Shown piece after piece: positions 25,425 to 36,195 of a stretch of DNA of 58,822 bases. Made by a program: the position numbers and the translations under genes. The notes below the pieces were generated by a model. The model did not search any database. It worked only from the letters and a program-made list of their open reading frames with translations, and was not told the DNA's origin. The first letter of the stretch is position 1, and each line of letters starts with the position of its first letter. Where the stretch lies: positions 1-58,822 of the forward strand of contig DVIV01000047.1 in NCBI GenBank assembly GCA_018710985.1. The letters run 5' to 3'. Origin of the DNA: Candidatus Limiplasma pullicola (GTDB lineage Bacteria; Bacillota; Clostridia; Christensenellales; Aristaeellaceae).

Positions 25425-26684
25425 TCAGCTCCCGGCACAGTCCTCGATCTGTTCAATTTCGGCGCCGAGCGTTCGCAGCTTTTGCGGCAGGTCCTGATAG
25501 CCGCGCTCGATATGCCCGGCAGGGTCCTGCAGCACCGTTTCGCCGGAGGCGATCATGCCGGCCAGCATCATGGCCGCGCCCGCGCGCAGGTCCGTGCTGC
25601 GCACCACGCCGCCGCGCAGCGGATGGCCGCCTTCCACCAGGGCCACGTTGTTTTCCACCCGGATGCGCGCACCCAGGCGGCATAATTCCGATACATGCAT
25701 GAAGCGGTTTTCAAACACGGTTTCGTTGAGCAGGCTGGCGCCATGGCAGCGGAGCGCCACGACCGTCATGGGCGCCTGCATGTCCGTGGGAAAACCCGGG
25801 TAAGCTAAGGTGCGGAGCTCGAAGGGTGAAACGGCCGTGCCGCTGAGGCGAATGCCCGCGGGCGTTTCGCGGATGCCCACGCCGGTTTCCGCCAGCTTGA
25901 ACAGAAGCGACCTCAGGTGCTCGGCGCACGCGCCCCGCACCAGCACGCTGCCTTCGGTGATGGCGGCGGCGCAGAGCAGCGTGCCGGCCTCCACCCGGTC
26001 CGGGATGGGCCGGTAGATGGCGCCGTGCAGGCGTTCCACGCCCACGATATTCACCGTGCCCGTGCCGGCGCCCGTGATGCGCGCGCCCATCTGGTTGAGG
26101 CAGTTGGCCAGATCCACAATTTCTGGCTCCTTGGCCGCGTTTTCCAGCGTGGTTGAGCCGCGGGCCAGGCTGGCCGCCATCATCAGGTTTTCCGTCGCGC
26201 CCACGCTGGGCAGGTCCAGGTAGATGCGCGCGCCGGTCAGCCGGCCGCTGAGCTGGCGCATGCCGCCCAGCGGATGCACCTGTGCGCCCAGCGTCTGCAA
26301 CCCCTTGAGATGCAGGTCGATGGGCCGCTGGCCGATGGCGCAGCCGCCCGGCAGCCCCACGCACGCGCTGCCCGTGCGTGCCAGAATCGGCCCCAGAATC
26401 AGAATGCTTGCGCGCAACTTTCGCATGCGCTCCTCGTTTCGCGGGCTCTGCGGCTGCAGGGCGCAGATGGACAGGTCCGCGCCGCTGCGGTTGACCTCCG
26501 CGCCGCAGTCCCTGAGAATGCTCACCAGCGTTTCCACATCGGTGATGCGCGGAACCTCCTTGATGATAAGCGGGTCCTCGGTCAAAAGCCCCGCCGCCAG
26601 GATGGGCAGCACGGCGTTTTTGGCCGTGCTCACCTCGACCTCGCCGCTCAGCCGGGGCGTATGGCGGATCAGATAGGTCGCCAC
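25425..26684 (-). CDS. murA: UDP-N-acetylglucosamine 1-carboxyvinyltransferase
   Basis: 419 residues from GTG 26684, the standard MurA length; GAGGTGAT lies about 6 nt upstream. The catalytic Cys is at residue 115 in [15 protein letters not shown], exactly the usual number. Other motifs: [16 protein letters not shown] (substrate-binding Lys-Asn), [44 protein letters not shown] and [10 protein letters not shown]. It transfers enolpyruvate from PEP to UDP-GlcNAc, the first committed step of peptidoglycan synthesis, and is the fosfomycin target (Cys present, so not the intrinsically resistant Asp form). The frame extends upstream to 26762 but that part overlaps a small ORF. Confidence 0.96.
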   Translation of the reverse strand: MATYLIRHTPRLSGEVEVSTAKNAVLPILAAGLLTEDPLIIKEVPRITDVETLVSILRDCGAEVNRSGADLSICALQPQSPRNEERMRKLRASILILGPILARTGSACVGLPGGCAIGQRPIDLHLKGLQTLGAQVHPLGGMRQLSGRLTGARIYLDLPSVGATENLMMAASLARGSTTLENAAKEPEIVDLANCLNQMGARITGAGTGTVNIVGVERLHGAIYRPIPDRVEAGTLLCAAAITEGSVLVRGACAEHLRSLLFKLAETGVGIRETPAGIRLSGTAVSPFELRTLAYPGFPTDMQAPMTVVALRCHGASLLNETVFENRFMHVSELCRLGARIRVENNVALVEGGHPLRGGVVRSTDLRAGAAMMLAGMIASGETVLQDPAGHIERGYQDLPQKLRTLGAEIEQIEDCAGS

Positions 26685-26737
26685 GGCGGCATCACCTCGG
26701 TAAGCGCGACGCGCTGCTTTTGGAAGTGCTCTGTCAT
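26669..26737 (-). CDS. Possible 22-aa small ORF overlapping the murA start
   Basis: ATG 26737 has a strong GGGAGGG 7 nt upstream and encodes [22 protein letters not shown], ending in TGA at 26669-26671, 15 bp inside murA in another frame. With this arrangement murA would be translated by reinitiation. Nothing else supports it as a gene; it may be a leader peptide. Confidence 0.35.
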   Translation of the reverse strand: MTEHFQKQRVALTEVMPPWRPI

Positions 26738-26998
26738 GTTCATTCCCTCCCGTCGCGCTCATTTTGGCCGCCGCGCATGCCGCTCATGTTGCGTGGAAAC
26801 GTTTTTCAGCGCTCGTCAAAGCGGCGTTCCGGCCTGCTGGAAACCGGCTTTTGCTTGCATAGGGTCCGCGGGCGGCGAGGAGGCGCGGCGGCCGGTGGAA
26901 GTTTTTTTTTGGACGCGGTCCGGGTGCGCCGCGCGGGCTGTACCGCGCCGGGGAAACATGCTATAATCAGAAGGCAGTTTACGAAAGGACCTTTTGCC
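26738..26998. other. Divergent region between murA and uvrB
   Basis: Apart from the uvrB promoter I see no gene here. A run of A/T (GTTTTTTTTTGG near 26900) and the sequence GGAAACGTTTTTC near 26806 are the only notable features. No GAAC-N4-GTTC LexA box is visible, although uvrB is an SOS gene in many relatives. Confidence 0.5.
26962..26967 (+). promoter_or_regulatory. uvrB promoter (extended -10)
   Basis: TGC-TATAAT: perfect -10 with an upstream TG one base away (extended -10) and only a poor -35 (TGTACC). 31 bp ahead of the start codon. Confidence 0.7.
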
Positions 26999-29011
26999 AT
27001 GAATCGCTTTGTGCTCAAAGCCCCCTATCCGCCCAGCGGCGACCAGCCCGCGGCCATCGAATCGCTGGCCAAAGGCGTTTTGGAAGGAAAGCGCGACCAG
27101 GTGCTACTGGGCGTGACCGGCAGCGGCAAGACCTTCACCATGGCGTCCGTCATCGAAAAGGTGCAGAAGCCCACCTTGGTCCTGGCGCATAACAAGACGC
27201 TGGCGGCCCAGCTGTGCAGCGAGCTGCGCGCCTTCTTCCCGGACAGCGCGGTGGAGTATTTCGTCAGCTATTACGATTACTACCAGCCCGAAGCCTACAT
27301 CGCCTCCACCGATACCTACATCGAAAAGGATGCCTCCATCAACGAGGAGATCGACCGCCTGCGCCACTCGGCCACCGCCGCCGTGCGCGAGCGCAGCGAC
27401 GTGATCATCGTTGCCAGCGTGTCGTGCATCTATTCCATGGGCGATCCCAGCGAATACGAGGGCATGATGGTCAGCATGCGCCCCGGCATGCAGATCAGCC
27501 GCAACAAGCTCATCGAGCGCCTGGTGGAGATCCAGTACACGCGCAACGACTACGAGTTCACCCGCGGCAGCTTCCGCGTGCACGGCGACGTGCTGGAGAT
27601 CATTCCCGCCAACGAGCGCGAGCATGCCCTCCGTATCGAGTTTTTCGGCGACGAGATTGACCGCATCCGTGAGATCGAGGTGGTCAGCGGCAACGTGCTG
27701 AGCACTTTGGAGCACGCGGTGGTCTTTCCCGCAACACATTATGCCATGGACCGCGAAAAGATGAACGAAAACATCGACCAGATCGAGCGGGACCTGGAGG
27801 TGCGGGCCAGGGAGCTGGAGGACGAGGGGCAGCCCCTCTACGCCCTGCGCCTGCGGCAGCGCACGCGCTATGATATTGAAATGATGCGCCAGATCGGCTT
27901 TTGCACGGGCATTGAAAACTACAGCCGCTACTTTGACGGCCGCAAGCCCGGCGACGCGCCGTATTCGCTTCTGGACTATTTTCCCAAGGATTTTCTGATG
28001 TTCATTGACGAAAGCCATGTCACCGTGCCGCAGATCCGCGCCATGTACAACGGAGACCGCGCGCGCAAAAAAAGCCTGGTGGATTACGGCTTCCGCCTGC
28101 CCAGCGCCTATGACAACCGCCCGCTGCTCTTTGACGAGTTCCGCGCCCGGCAGAACCAGACCATCTACGTCAGCGCCACCCCCGCCGCCTATGAGCTGGG
28201 CTTGAGCGAAAACACGGTGGAGCAGATCATCCGCCCCACGGGGCTGATCGACCCGCTGATCGTGCTTCGGCCCGCGACCGGTCAGGTGGACGATCTGGTG
28301 GGGGAGATCCACCGTACCACGGAAAAAGGCGGCCGCGTGCTGGTGACCACGCTGACCAAGCGCATGGCCGAAAGCCTGACGGATTACCTGAAAAACCTGG
28401 GCATCCGCGTGCGTTACCTGCATTCCGACATTCAAACCATGGAGCGCACCCAGCTCATCCGCGATCTGCGGCTGGGTGAGTTCGACGTGCTGGTGGGCAT
28501 CAACCTGCTGCGCGAGGGACTGGACATGCCGGAGGTCAGCCTTGTGGCGATTTTGGACGCGGACAAGGAGGGTTTTCTGCGCAGCGAAACCTCGCTCATC
28601 CAGACCATCGGCCGCGCGGCGCGCAATGTGGACGGCCGCGTCATCCTCTACGGCGACGTGCTCACCGAGAGCATGGAACGCGCCATGAACGAAACCAACC
28701 GCCGCCGCGCCCTTCAGGAGGCATATAACAAGCTCCACGGCATCACGCCGCAGAGCGTCAGGAGCACCGTGCAGGCCCTCATCCGCATCACCGACAGCAT
28801 GAAGGACCACAAGCCCGACGACATGAGCGACGAGGAACTTCAGGAGCTGATGAAGAGCGTGGAGGACCAGATGCTCTCCGCCGCCAGGAACCTCGACTTC
28901 GAACGCGCCGCCAAGCTGCGCGACGAGCTGTTCCGCTTGAAGGGCGAAAAGCACGACGACATTCAAAAGCCGCAGGTGCGCAGGCACCGGCGGCCCAGGC
29001 GCACGCGCTAG
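26999..29011 (+). CDS. uvrB: Excinuclease ABC subunit UvrB
   Basis: 670 residues from ATG 26999 (GAAAGGACC upstream), normal for UvrB. Helicase motifs: Walker [13 protein letters not shown] (~40), the damage-probing beta-hairpin [15 protein letters not shown] (motif II), [58 protein letters not shown] and QTIGRAARN; the C-terminal UVR domain ([20 protein letters not shown]) binds UvrC. It verifies lesions delivered by UvrA in nucleotide excision repair. uvrA and uvrC are not in the window. Its stop overlaps the convergent glycosylase stop by 4 bp. Confidence 0.97.
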   Translation: MNRFVLKAPYPPSGDQPAAIESLAKGVLEGKRDQVLLGVTGSGKTFTMASVIEKVQKPTLVLAHNKTLAAQLCSELRAFFPDSAVEYFVSYYDYYQPEAYIASTDTYIEKDASINEEIDRLRHSATAAVRERSDVIIVASVSCIYSMGDPSEYEGMMVSMRPGMQISRNKLIERLVEIQYTRNDYEFTRGSFRVHGDVLEIIPANEREHALRIEFFGDEIDRIREIEVVSGNVLSTLEHAVVFPATHYAMDREKMNENIDQIERDLEVRARELEDEGQPLYALRLRQRTRYDIEMMRQIGFCTGIENYSRYFDGRKPGDAPYSLLDYFPKDFLMFIDESHVTVPQIRAMYNGDRARKKSLVDYGFRLPSAYDNRPLLFDEFRARQNQTIYVSATPAAYELGLSENTVEQIIRPTGLIDPLIVLRPATGQVDDLVGEIHRTTEKGGRVLVTTLTKRMAESLTDYLKNLGIRVRYLHSDIQTMERTQLIRDLRLGEFDVLVGINLLREGLDMPEVSLVAILDADKEGFLRSETSLIQTIGRAARNVDGRVILYGDVLTESMERAMNETNRRRALQEAYNKLHGITPQSVRSTVQALIRITDSMKDHKPDDMSDEELQELMKSVEDQMLSAARNLDFERAAKLRDELFRLKGEKHDDIQKPQVRRHRRPRRTR

Positions 29012-29817
29012 CCCTTCTGGGCAATGCGCCCGTAAAACAGGTATTGCTGGAAGATGCCCGCATGCGCTCCGTAGGCGGGAAAGGGCGACCGGCCGCCGTA
29101 GTCCTCGTCGATCACGCGGCGAATCCACACGTCTACCGGCGCGGAGGCGAGGCGGTGATAGCCAAAGAGCATCACGCAGCTGGCCACCTTTACGCCCACG
29201 CCGTGGATGGTCTTAAGCTGCTCCAGCAGCGCATCATCGGACAGAGCGGCCATGGCGGCCAGATCGGTCCGCCCGTCCGCCACGCGGCGCGCCGCGTCCA
29301 GCAGATAGGGCGCGCGGTATCCCGCCCCGCAGGCGCGCAGGCCCCTTTCGCCCGCCCCAAGCAGATCCTCCGGGCCGGGAAAGGCAAAGTACCGCCCCCG
29401 TCCCCGGCCCACTTTGGCTCCGCAGCGCGCGCACAGCGCCTCCACGCAGGTGCGGATGGCGGGAATGCTCTTCCGCTGGGAAATCAGAAAGCACACCAGC
29501 GTCTCCCACGGGTCCTGCCTGAGGATGCGCAGGCCCCGGCACGCGCAGGCCGCACGGGCGAGGGACTCATCCTGACCGGCGGCCTCGCGCTGGATGGCCT
29601 CATAGTCCGTATCCAGGTCAAAGTAGGCGCGCCAGCGGCGCTCGAAATCCTCCGGTGTGCAGTCGAAGCGGAAGCGCTCTGCGCCCAGCGGCCTCACGCG
29701 CACCCGGTCCGGCCCGGCCAGCGCGGTCACGACGCCGCCCTTTCCCTCGCACATGCGGAAGCACTGGCCGCTGCGCGCAATCAGCGCGGGGTCAAAGCAG
29801 GAAATGGTCAGGTCCAT
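29008..29817 (-). CDS. OGG1-type DNA glycosylase (8-oxoguanine/alkylbase)
   Basis: 269 residues with the N-terminal OGG domain ([13 protein letters not shown] ... [20 protein letters not shown]) followed by an HhH-GPD core: [20 protein letters not shown], then [20 protein letters not shown] (helix-hairpin-helix with the lysine expected of a bifunctional glycosylase) and [10 protein letters not shown] (catalytic Asp). It should remove 8-oxoguanine or related bases and nick the strand. ATG 29817 has GAAGGAGG. Placed tail-to-tail with uvrB (4-bp overlap), which pairs two repair genes but in opposite directions. Database entries of this kind are also labelled AlkA-like. Confidence 0.9.
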   Translation of the reverse strand: MDLTISCFDPALIARSGQCFRMCEGKGGVVTALAGPDRVRVRPLGAERFRFDCTPEDFERRWRAYFDLDTDYEAIQREAAGQDESLARAACACRGLRILRQDPWETLVCFLISQRKSIPAIRTCVEALCARCGAKVGRGRGRYFAFPGPEDLLGAGERGLRACGAGYRAPYLLDAARRVADGRTDLAAMAALSDDALLEQLKTIHGVGVKVASCVMLFGYHRLASAPVDVWIRRVIDEDYGGRSPFPAYGAHAGIFQQYLFYGRIAQKG

Positions 29818-29897
29818 GGCGGCGCCTCCTTCTTTGCGGGCCTTGCCCGCTGTGATATACTATACCATGAAACCGCATATTTGGGAGGGAGTAAACA

Positions 29898-30344
29898 ATG
29901 ACCAAGGTGGATGTTGTCAGAAAGGCCATGATGGACGCGCTCAAGGCGGGCGACAAGCCCCGCAAGGAGGCGCTTTCGCTGCTGCTGTCCGCGCTCAAGG
30001 CCAAGACCATCGACAAGCGTGAGGACCTCAGCGAGGACGAGGCCAACGCCGTGGTCTACCGCGAAATCAAGGAAGCGCAGGAGACGCTGGACACCACCCC
30101 TGCGGACCGCACCGATGTGATCGAGGAGTGCCGGCTGCGCATGGCGGTGTACGCCGAATTTGCGCCCGCGCGCATGGACGAGGCCGCCATCCGCGAGGTG
30201 ATCGAGGCGACGCTGGCCGAGCTGGGCCTCAGCGAGCCCACGGCCAGGGACAAGGGCAAGCTGATGAAGGCCCTCATGCCCAAGGTCAAGGACAAGGCCG
30301 ACGGCGCGCTGGTCAACCGGCTGGTGGGCGAATACCTGAAATAA
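29898..30344 (+). CDS. GatB/YqeY domain protein
   Basis: 148 residues, standard for YqeY. The domain is recognisable by DVVRKAMMDALKAGDKPRKE, EALSLLLSALKAKTID, EAQETLDT, ECRLRMAVYAEFAP and the C-terminal GKLMKALMPKVKDKADGALV, which resembles the GatB tail that binds tRNA. The function of free-standing YqeY is not firmly known. The ATG has GGGAGGG upstream; a promoter-like TATACT lies near 29857, with TTGCGG 16 bp before it. Strong terminator after the gene. Confidence 0.93.
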   Translation: MTKVDVVRKAMMDALKAGDKPRKEALSLLLSALKAKTIDKREDLSEDEANAVVYREIKEAQETLDTTPADRTDVIEECRLRMAVYAEFAPARMDEAAIREVIEATLAELGLSEPTARDKGKLMKALMPKVKDKADGALVNRLVGEYLK

Positions 30345-30356
30345 AGACGGCAAACG

Positions 30357-30395
30357 AAAAAGGAGCAGGAAGCATTTCATTTCCTGCTCCTTTTT
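30357..30395. terminator. Bidirectional terminator
   Basis: Perfect 15-bp stem AAAAAGGAGCAGGAA / TTCCTGCTCCTTTTT. It ends yqeY on the plus strand and the small secreted protein gene on the minus strand. Confidence 0.92.
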
Positions 30396-30406
30396 GCTTA
30401 CCGTCC

Positions 30407-30970
30407 TTACACGTCCAGGTCGGAGGCGTCAAAGCAGATCCTGGGCGAAAAGCTCAGCTCCAGATAGTCCTCATACATGCGCTGCAGCGACAGGTAGATG
30501 CGCACATCCTCCTTGACCCAGGAGGCGTCCAGCATGCCGTACTCCACGTACATGTCCGTGGCGGCCTCGTCAAAGGGGTTGTTGTCGGGCTCGCCGTACA
30601 CCGTGGTGAGCGCTTCCAGCGCCGAGCGGAAGGAGGCGATGCTGTTGTCGCCGGGGTCCAGCGTGACGGAGACCAGGCTCAGGCGCGGCTCACGCGCGCT
30701 GTTGATGCGCTGCACGTCAAAACACGCGAAGGTAGCGGTCATGCCGCCGATGCCCAGATCCACGTTTGAAAGCTGGATATTGCCTGTTTCGGTGTCGTCA
30801 TCCTCGAAGTAGGGCACAAACTCCGCGTCGCCGCCGATGGCCTCCACCAGCGCGGGACCGTCCATCTCAAAGGTCGCGCCCAAGGGCAGGGGAGTGGCGG
30901 CGTCCTCGGCCAGCGCGGCGGGCGCGGCGGCCAGGGCCATGATCAGCAACAGGGCCAGATATTTTTTCAT
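30407..30970 (-). CDS. Small secreted protein of unknown function
   Basis: 187 residues with a clear signal peptide (MKKYLALLLIMALAAAPAAL, cleavage likely after ALA-E). The mature part is acidic and beta-rich (FEDDDTETGNIQLSNVDLGI, LSLVSVTLDPGD) and contains FRSALEALTTVYGEPD, a motif often seen in secreted clostridial proteins that predict how a value compares between calls, but I recognise no named family. No Cys lipobox. RBS CGGAGG. Not clearly co-transcribed with the membrane protein gene 120 bp upstream, from which a hairpin (31034-31068) separates it. Confidence 0.65.
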   Translation of the reverse strand: MKKYLALLLIMALAAAPAALAEDAATPLPLGATFEMDGPALVEAIGGDAEFVPYFEDDDTETGNIQLSNVDLGIGGMTATFACFDVQRINSAREPRLSLVSVTLDPGDNSIASFRSALEALTTVYGEPDNNPFDEAATDMYVEYGMLDASWVKEDVRIYLSLQRMYEDYLELSFSPRICFDASDLDV

Positions 30971-31033
30971 GGATTCGTTACCTCCGTTCGTTTTTGAAAA
31001 GAATCGCCTTTTTTCACATTCGACGGCGAAAAG

Positions 31034-31068
31034 CGCCCCTCCTTTTTCGCACGGAAAGGAGGGGCGAG
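31034..31068 (-). terminator. Probable terminator of the DUF6020-like operon
   Basis: Stem GCCCCTCCTTT / AAAGGAGGGGC, read on the minus strand and followed by GCTTTTCG. Confidence 0.55.
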
Positions 31069-31091
31069 GTTTTGCAGGTGTGACGAAACGG

Positions 31092-32957
31092 CTACCGCGA
31101 GCCCGCCGCCGCCAGCAGCGGCGGCGTCATGGCCACGATGGGGAGGAAGTAGCGGAAATAGTCGTTCACCGGGCCGAGCATGCACACGCCCAGCGTAAGC
31201 AACGCGGGCAAAAAGCCCACCAGCAGCCGCCAGCGCCGCTGCCGCACGGCGCTCATCCCCGCGCCCGCCAGCAGCCACGTGTAGGTGGCGCAGGCGTAGA
31301 GCAGCCCCAAGAGGGGAATGTGGCGGATGCCGCGGGCAAACACCGCCAGCAGCGTGCGCGCGTTCTCCAGCGCGGCGATCTGCTCGGTATGCAGAAAGCG
31401 CGGGTCCTCGCCCAGCTCGTAGGTTTCAAACACCAGGCGGTTGCCCGCCTGCTGGTTGTAGGTTTCGCCCTCCAGCTTGGGCATGAAGGTGTAGTAGGAC
31501 ACGTTGCCCGCAAAGAACGCCTCCGCGTAGGTGAGCGGATATTTGGAAAGCATCGAAAGCCATGTCTTGCGGTAGCGCGCCAGGGCCGCCTTTTCGGCCT
31601 CCGCGCCCTGCCCGTACTGCCGGAAGGTGTACTTCACCGGGTCGGAAATCCACGGTTCGTAGAGCTCCGCCAGATTTTCCGCGTCCAGCACGCGGTCGAT
31701 CTCGGCGTATTCCTCGGGCGTGACCTGATCGCCATGGTCGCGCAAAACCCGCGCGCTCTGCTGGAAGCAGACCGAGTACAGGCCGCTGGCCGTTTCGTCG
31801 CGCACGCCCAGCGCGGGCAAAAGCACGTGGGAAAACAGCAGCGCACAGGCCACCGCCCCCGCCAGCGCGCCGCCCACGCTGAGCCGCACCCGTCCCCGGA
31901 CCGCGAACGCGACGGCGAACACCGCCGTGGGCAAAATCACGTACAGCCCGTTGGAGCGCATCAGGCAGGTCAGAAGCCCCCAGACGAACAGCCCGGCAGC
32001 CTCCCGTCCGGCCCGGACGGAGAGCCGCTCCTCCCGCGCCAGCAAGAGCCGGATCAGGCACAGGGTAAACAGCAGCAGCGCGGAGGTGTACAGCGTGTCC
32101 TTGCTGATGAACTGCGCGTATCCGCCCCAGATGGGCAGCAGCGCGAAAAAGGCGGCGGCAGCCAGCCGTGCCGCGCGATTCAGCCGCAGGCTGCGCATCA
32201 GGCGCAGGGCACTGCTCAGCGCCCACGCCAGCAGCGCGGTCTGAATCAGCGTATAGAGAGCCGCGCCCAGGTTGTCGCTGCCCACAAGGCGCCCCAGCCA
32301 TACGCAGCCGCCGATCAGCCAGGTCAGGAAAACGGGATGCCAGGTGTCCATGGGCCGCTGACCGAAGAACTGCGCGACCATCTCGCCCAGGTCCCAGCAC
32401 ACGGTGCCGGGGAAAAACGCGATCAGATACGGCGACCAGCACAGGATGAGCAGGAGCATGCACGCCGCCGTCTCATGGCGCGAGGCCCAGCGCCACAGGG
32501 GTTTCAGCGCGGCAGGCACGGGCGCGGCATCCAGCGCGCCCGGCCGATGCAGCGCGCCGCCGCGAAGCGAGGCGTCCACCCAGGCCAGCAGCGCCGCCAT
32601 GGGTACGGCCTGCCCCACGGAGCGCAGAAGCGTCATGGCCAGCGTGACGGGCGAAAGGAGCATGGCCCAGCTGTCATAGGCGAACAGCAGGCCCCCGAAG
32701 GTATTCAGAACGCCGAACAAAAGCCCCAAAAGCGGCGCCGCCACGCCCGGCCGGATGCCGCGCCGCACGTGCACGTGATAGAGAAGCAGCGCAAAGCACA
32801 GCGCCAGCGCGCTCCACAGATAGCTTGTGGAGGCGGCGGGCAGGGCGCTCATGCCCACGTAGCCTTCGGCATCCACCACGAAGCACATGGCGCTGGCCAT
32901 GCCCAGCGCCACGCAGAGGAAGGCGCGCGGGATGCGAAAGGCGTTCCGGCTTGCCAT
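31092..32957 (-). CDS. Large polytopic membrane protein (DUF6020/GT-C-like)
   Basis: 621 residues from ATG 32957, which overlaps the GT2 stop (TGATG) and has AAGGAG 8 nt upstream. About 12-14 membrane segments. The first large loop contains YLIAFFPGTVCWDLGEMVAQ and WHPVFLTWLIG, a pattern (P-x-x-x-x-x-FPG-x-x-x-x-D ... HP) shared by uncharacterised DUF6020-type membrane proteins and resembling the acidic loop of GT-C glycosyltransferases. A soluble stretch (GVRDETASGLYSVCFQQSAR ... VLDAENLAELYEPW) lies in the second half. Coupling with a GT2 dolichol-phosphate-sugar synthase-like gene suggests it uses the lipid-linked sugar that enzyme makes; that link is inference. Confidence 0.65.
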   Translation of the reverse strand: MASRNAFRIPRAFLCVALGMASAMCFVVDAEGYVGMSALPAASTSYLWSALALCFALLLYHVHVRRGIRPGVAAPLLGLLFGVLNTFGGLLFAYDSWAMLLSPVTLAMTLLRSVGQAVPMAALLAWVDASLRGGALHRPGALDAAPVPAALKPLWRWASRHETAACMLLLILCWSPYLIAFFPGTVCWDLGEMVAQFFGQRPMDTWHPVFLTWLIGGCVWLGRLVGSDNLGAALYTLIQTALLAWALSSALRLMRSLRLNRAARLAAAAFFALLPIWGGYAQFISKDTLYTSALLLFTLCLIRLLLAREERLSVRAGREAAGLFVWGLLTCLMRSNGLYVILPTAVFAVAFAVRGRVRLSVGGALAGAVACALLFSHVLLPALGVRDETASGLYSVCFQQSARVLRDHGDQVTPEEYAEIDRVLDAENLAELYEPWISDPVKYTFRQYGQGAEAEKAALARYRKTWLSMLSKYPLTYAEAFFAGNVSYYTFMPKLEGETYNQQAGNRLVFETYELGEDPRFLHTEQIAALENARTLLAVFARGIRHIPLLGLLYACATYTWLLAGAGMSAVRQRRWRLLVGFLPALLTLGVCMLGPVNDYFRYFLPIVAMTPPLLAAAGSR

Positions 32958-33892
32958 CAGCATGTCTCCTTGTCGTGGGTCAATCTGAGCAGGTTGAGGT
33001 TGATTTCAAACAGCTGGCGGTGCTTTTTGGCCACGGTGTCCAGAATGAAGCCACATACCAGCAAAAGCAGCGCAAAGGTCATCATTACGCCGCTGACGAT
33101 CAGCGTGGGAAAACGGGGCACCAGGCCCGTGCGGAAGTATTCCGCCAGCACAGGGATGAACAGGATCAGCCCTGCCGCGCCAAAGAGCGCCGCAAACAGC
33201 CCGAAGAAGGACAGGGGCCGGTATTCCTTGTACAGCCGGGCGATGGTGCGCAAAACACGCAGGCCGTCGGAATAGGTGTTGAGCTTGCTCACGCTGTCCT
33301 CAGGGCGGTCGCGGTATTCCACGGGCACGCTGTTGAGGCTCAGGTTCTTGTCCAGGGCATGGATGGTCATTTCCGTTTCGATCTCAAAGCCCTGCGACAG
33401 CACCGGGAAGGACTTGACGAACTGATAGCTGAACGCACGGTAGCCGGTCATGATGTCGCGCACGTCGCCGTGGAAGATGGTGTTGACCAGGCGCTTGACC
33501 AGGCGGTTGCCCAGGTTGTGAAAGGGGCGCTTGTTTTCGGTGTAGTACGTGGCGCTCAGGCGGTCGCCCACCACCATGTCCACCTTTTTGTTCAGCACCA
33601 GGTCCACCATTTCTCTTGCGTTTTCGGCGGGATAGGTGTCGTCCCCGTCGATCATCAGGTAGCAGTCCGCCTCAATTTCGCGGAACATCGTGCGGATGAC
33701 GTTACCCTTGCCCTGGCGGTATTCGTAGCGCACGATGGCCCCGGCCTCACGGGCGATGTCGTCCGTATGGTCGGTGGAGTTGTTGTCGTAGACGTAGATA
33801 TCCGCCTCCGGCAGAACCGCGCGGTAATCGGCCACCACCTTGGCGATGGTCCTGGATTCATTGTAGCAGGGAATCAAAACGGCAATCTTCAT
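32957..33892 (-). CDS. Family 2 glycosyltransferase (DPM1/GtrB-like)
   Basis: 311 residues from ATG 33892 (GGGAGG 5 nt upstream); the frame continues upstream but MKIAVLIPCYNE is the normal GT2 start. Motifs: VLIPCYNESRTIAKVVADY, IYVYDNNSTDHT, EYRQGKGNVIRTMF, YLMIDGDDTYPAENA (DxD-like), GDRLS, FEIETEMTIHAL and YRDRPEDSVSKLNTY. Two C-terminal membrane segments anchor it. Such enzymes transfer a sugar from a nucleotide donor to polyprenyl phosphate. It sits between yhcH-like and the DUF6020-like gene, all same strand and tightly spaced, so a lipid-sugar synthase plus user pair is likely. Confidence 0.92.
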   Translation of the reverse strand: MKIAVLIPCYNESRTIAKVVADYRAVLPEADIYVYDNNSTDHTDDIAREAGAIVRYEYRQGKGNVIRTMFREIEADCYLMIDGDDTYPAENAREMVDLVLNKKVDMVVGDRLSATYYTENKRPFHNLGNRLVKRLVNTIFHGDVRDIMTGYRAFSYQFVKSFPVLSQGFEIETEMTIHALDKNLSLNSVPVEYRDRPEDSVSKLNTYSDGLRVLRTIARLYKEYRPLSFFGLFAALFGAAGLILFIPVLAEYFRTGLVPRFPTLIVSGVMMTFALLLLVCGFILDTVAKKHRQLFEINLNLLRLTHDKETC

Positions 33893-33918
33893 ACGTACCT
33901 CCCAGTGTACCGCGGGAT

Positions 33919-34374
33919 TCAGGATGCCCGGACCTTGAGCACCAGCTTGACGATGGCGTGTTCCTCCGGGCCGCTGAGGCAGGGCACGTGCGCGTCGTCC
34001 GGAAAGCATATGCAGAACCAGCCGATGGGCACCCTGACCGTATTGACGGCGCGGCCGGGGAAGAAGCCGATATCCTTTTCGACGTCAAAGGCCGTGTCGG
34101 CGGGCCGGGCGGAGGCGGAGCAGAGCGCGATGCGCTCCGTGCCCGTGATGGGCACATGGATGTCGGCATAGCGCCTGTGATACTCAAAGTTCATGGGGCG
34201 CGCGGCGAGCACGGGTTCGCTGACGAAATAGAACACGTCGCTGCCCTGAAGCTCCACACGGGTGTTTACGGCAAGCTGTCCGGGGGTCAGCCCGGAGAGG
34301 AAGCGGAGCGCGACATCCATTTCGGGGCTGAGGCCCAGATAGCGCAGAGCGTTTTCCCATCGGTCCAGAATCAT
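33919..34374 (-). CDS. YhcH/YjgK/YiaL family protein
   Basis: 151 residues, the family's usual size. Typical elements are YFVSEPVLAARPMNFEYHRR, ADIHVPITGTERI, DIGFFPGRAVNTVRVPIGWF and CFPDDAHVP, supplying the His/Glu residues that bind metal in this cupin-like fold. E. coli relatives lie in sialic acid and sugar operons (YhcH, EbgC); suggested roles are sugar anomerase or isomerase. ATG 34374 follows AAAGGAG. A promoter (34436-34463) serves it and probably the two downstream genes, linking it to the glycosyltransferase. Confidence 0.9.
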   Translation of the reverse strand: MILDRWENALRYLGLSPEMDVALRFLSGLTPGQLAVNTRVELQGSDVFYFVSEPVLAARPMNFEYHRRYADIHVPITGTERIALCSASARPADTAFDVEKDIGFFPGRAVNTVRVPIGWFCICFPDDAHVPCLSGPEEHAIVKLVLKVRAS

Positions 34375-34435
34375 AGGGCGGGCTCCTTTCCGAGTGAATC
34401 TATGGCTGAGAGAACGAACGCTTCAGGATGAATAC

Positions 34436-34463
34436 AGTATACCATACTTCTCCGGAATCGCAA
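34436..34463 (-). promoter_or_regulatory. Promoter of yhcH-like/GT2/DUF6020-like operon
   Basis: Minus strand TTGCGA (34463-34458), 16 bp, TATACT (34441-34436). Confidence 0.6.
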
Positions 34464-34476
34464 GCTCGCGGGCGCA

Positions 34477-34506
34477 TAAAAAGCCCGGCGGACGCTGCCG
34501 CCGGGC
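34477..34506 (-). terminator. rny terminator
   Basis: Minus strand stem GCCCGGCGG / CCGCCGGGC followed by TTTTTA. Confidence 0.88.
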
Positions 34507-34519
34507 GTAACCATCCCGT

Positions 34520-36045
<1,526 letters not shown>

Positions 36046-36061
<16 letters not shown>

Positions 36062-36195
36062 GGCGTACACTCCCTTCCGTTGGTATTGCTTCCAGCTGCC
36101 TGATTCCTTTTCATCCGGGGAACGGCTCTTTGCTTCAAGCAAAAAAGCCGTCGAGCAAAGCTCGTGCGGCTATGTTGATTCGCTTGTTTGGCCAT
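36046..36195 (-). CDS. Possible 49-aa basic small ORF in the rny leader
   Basis: ATG 36195 has GGAGG 8 nt upstream and encodes a basic peptide beginning [20 protein letters not shown], ending 15 bp inside rny in a different frame. The terminator-like hairpin at 36130-36170 lies inside it, so translation could prevent the hairpin from forming. Chance is a fair alternative. Confidence 0.25.
36130..36170 (-). terminator. Terminator-like hairpin in the rny leader
   Basis: Minus strand GCCG-CACGAGC TTT GCTCGA-CGGC followed by TTTTTTGC, about 80 nt before the rny start. It would end transcripts coming from the 36468-36496 promoter unless it is disrupted; position suggests attenuation. Confidence 0.6.

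Noticed and set aside
26738-26998. LexA/SOS box upstream of uvrB
   Set aside because: No GAAC-N4-GTTC type site found; GGAAACGTTTTTC near 26806 is only a partial palindrome.
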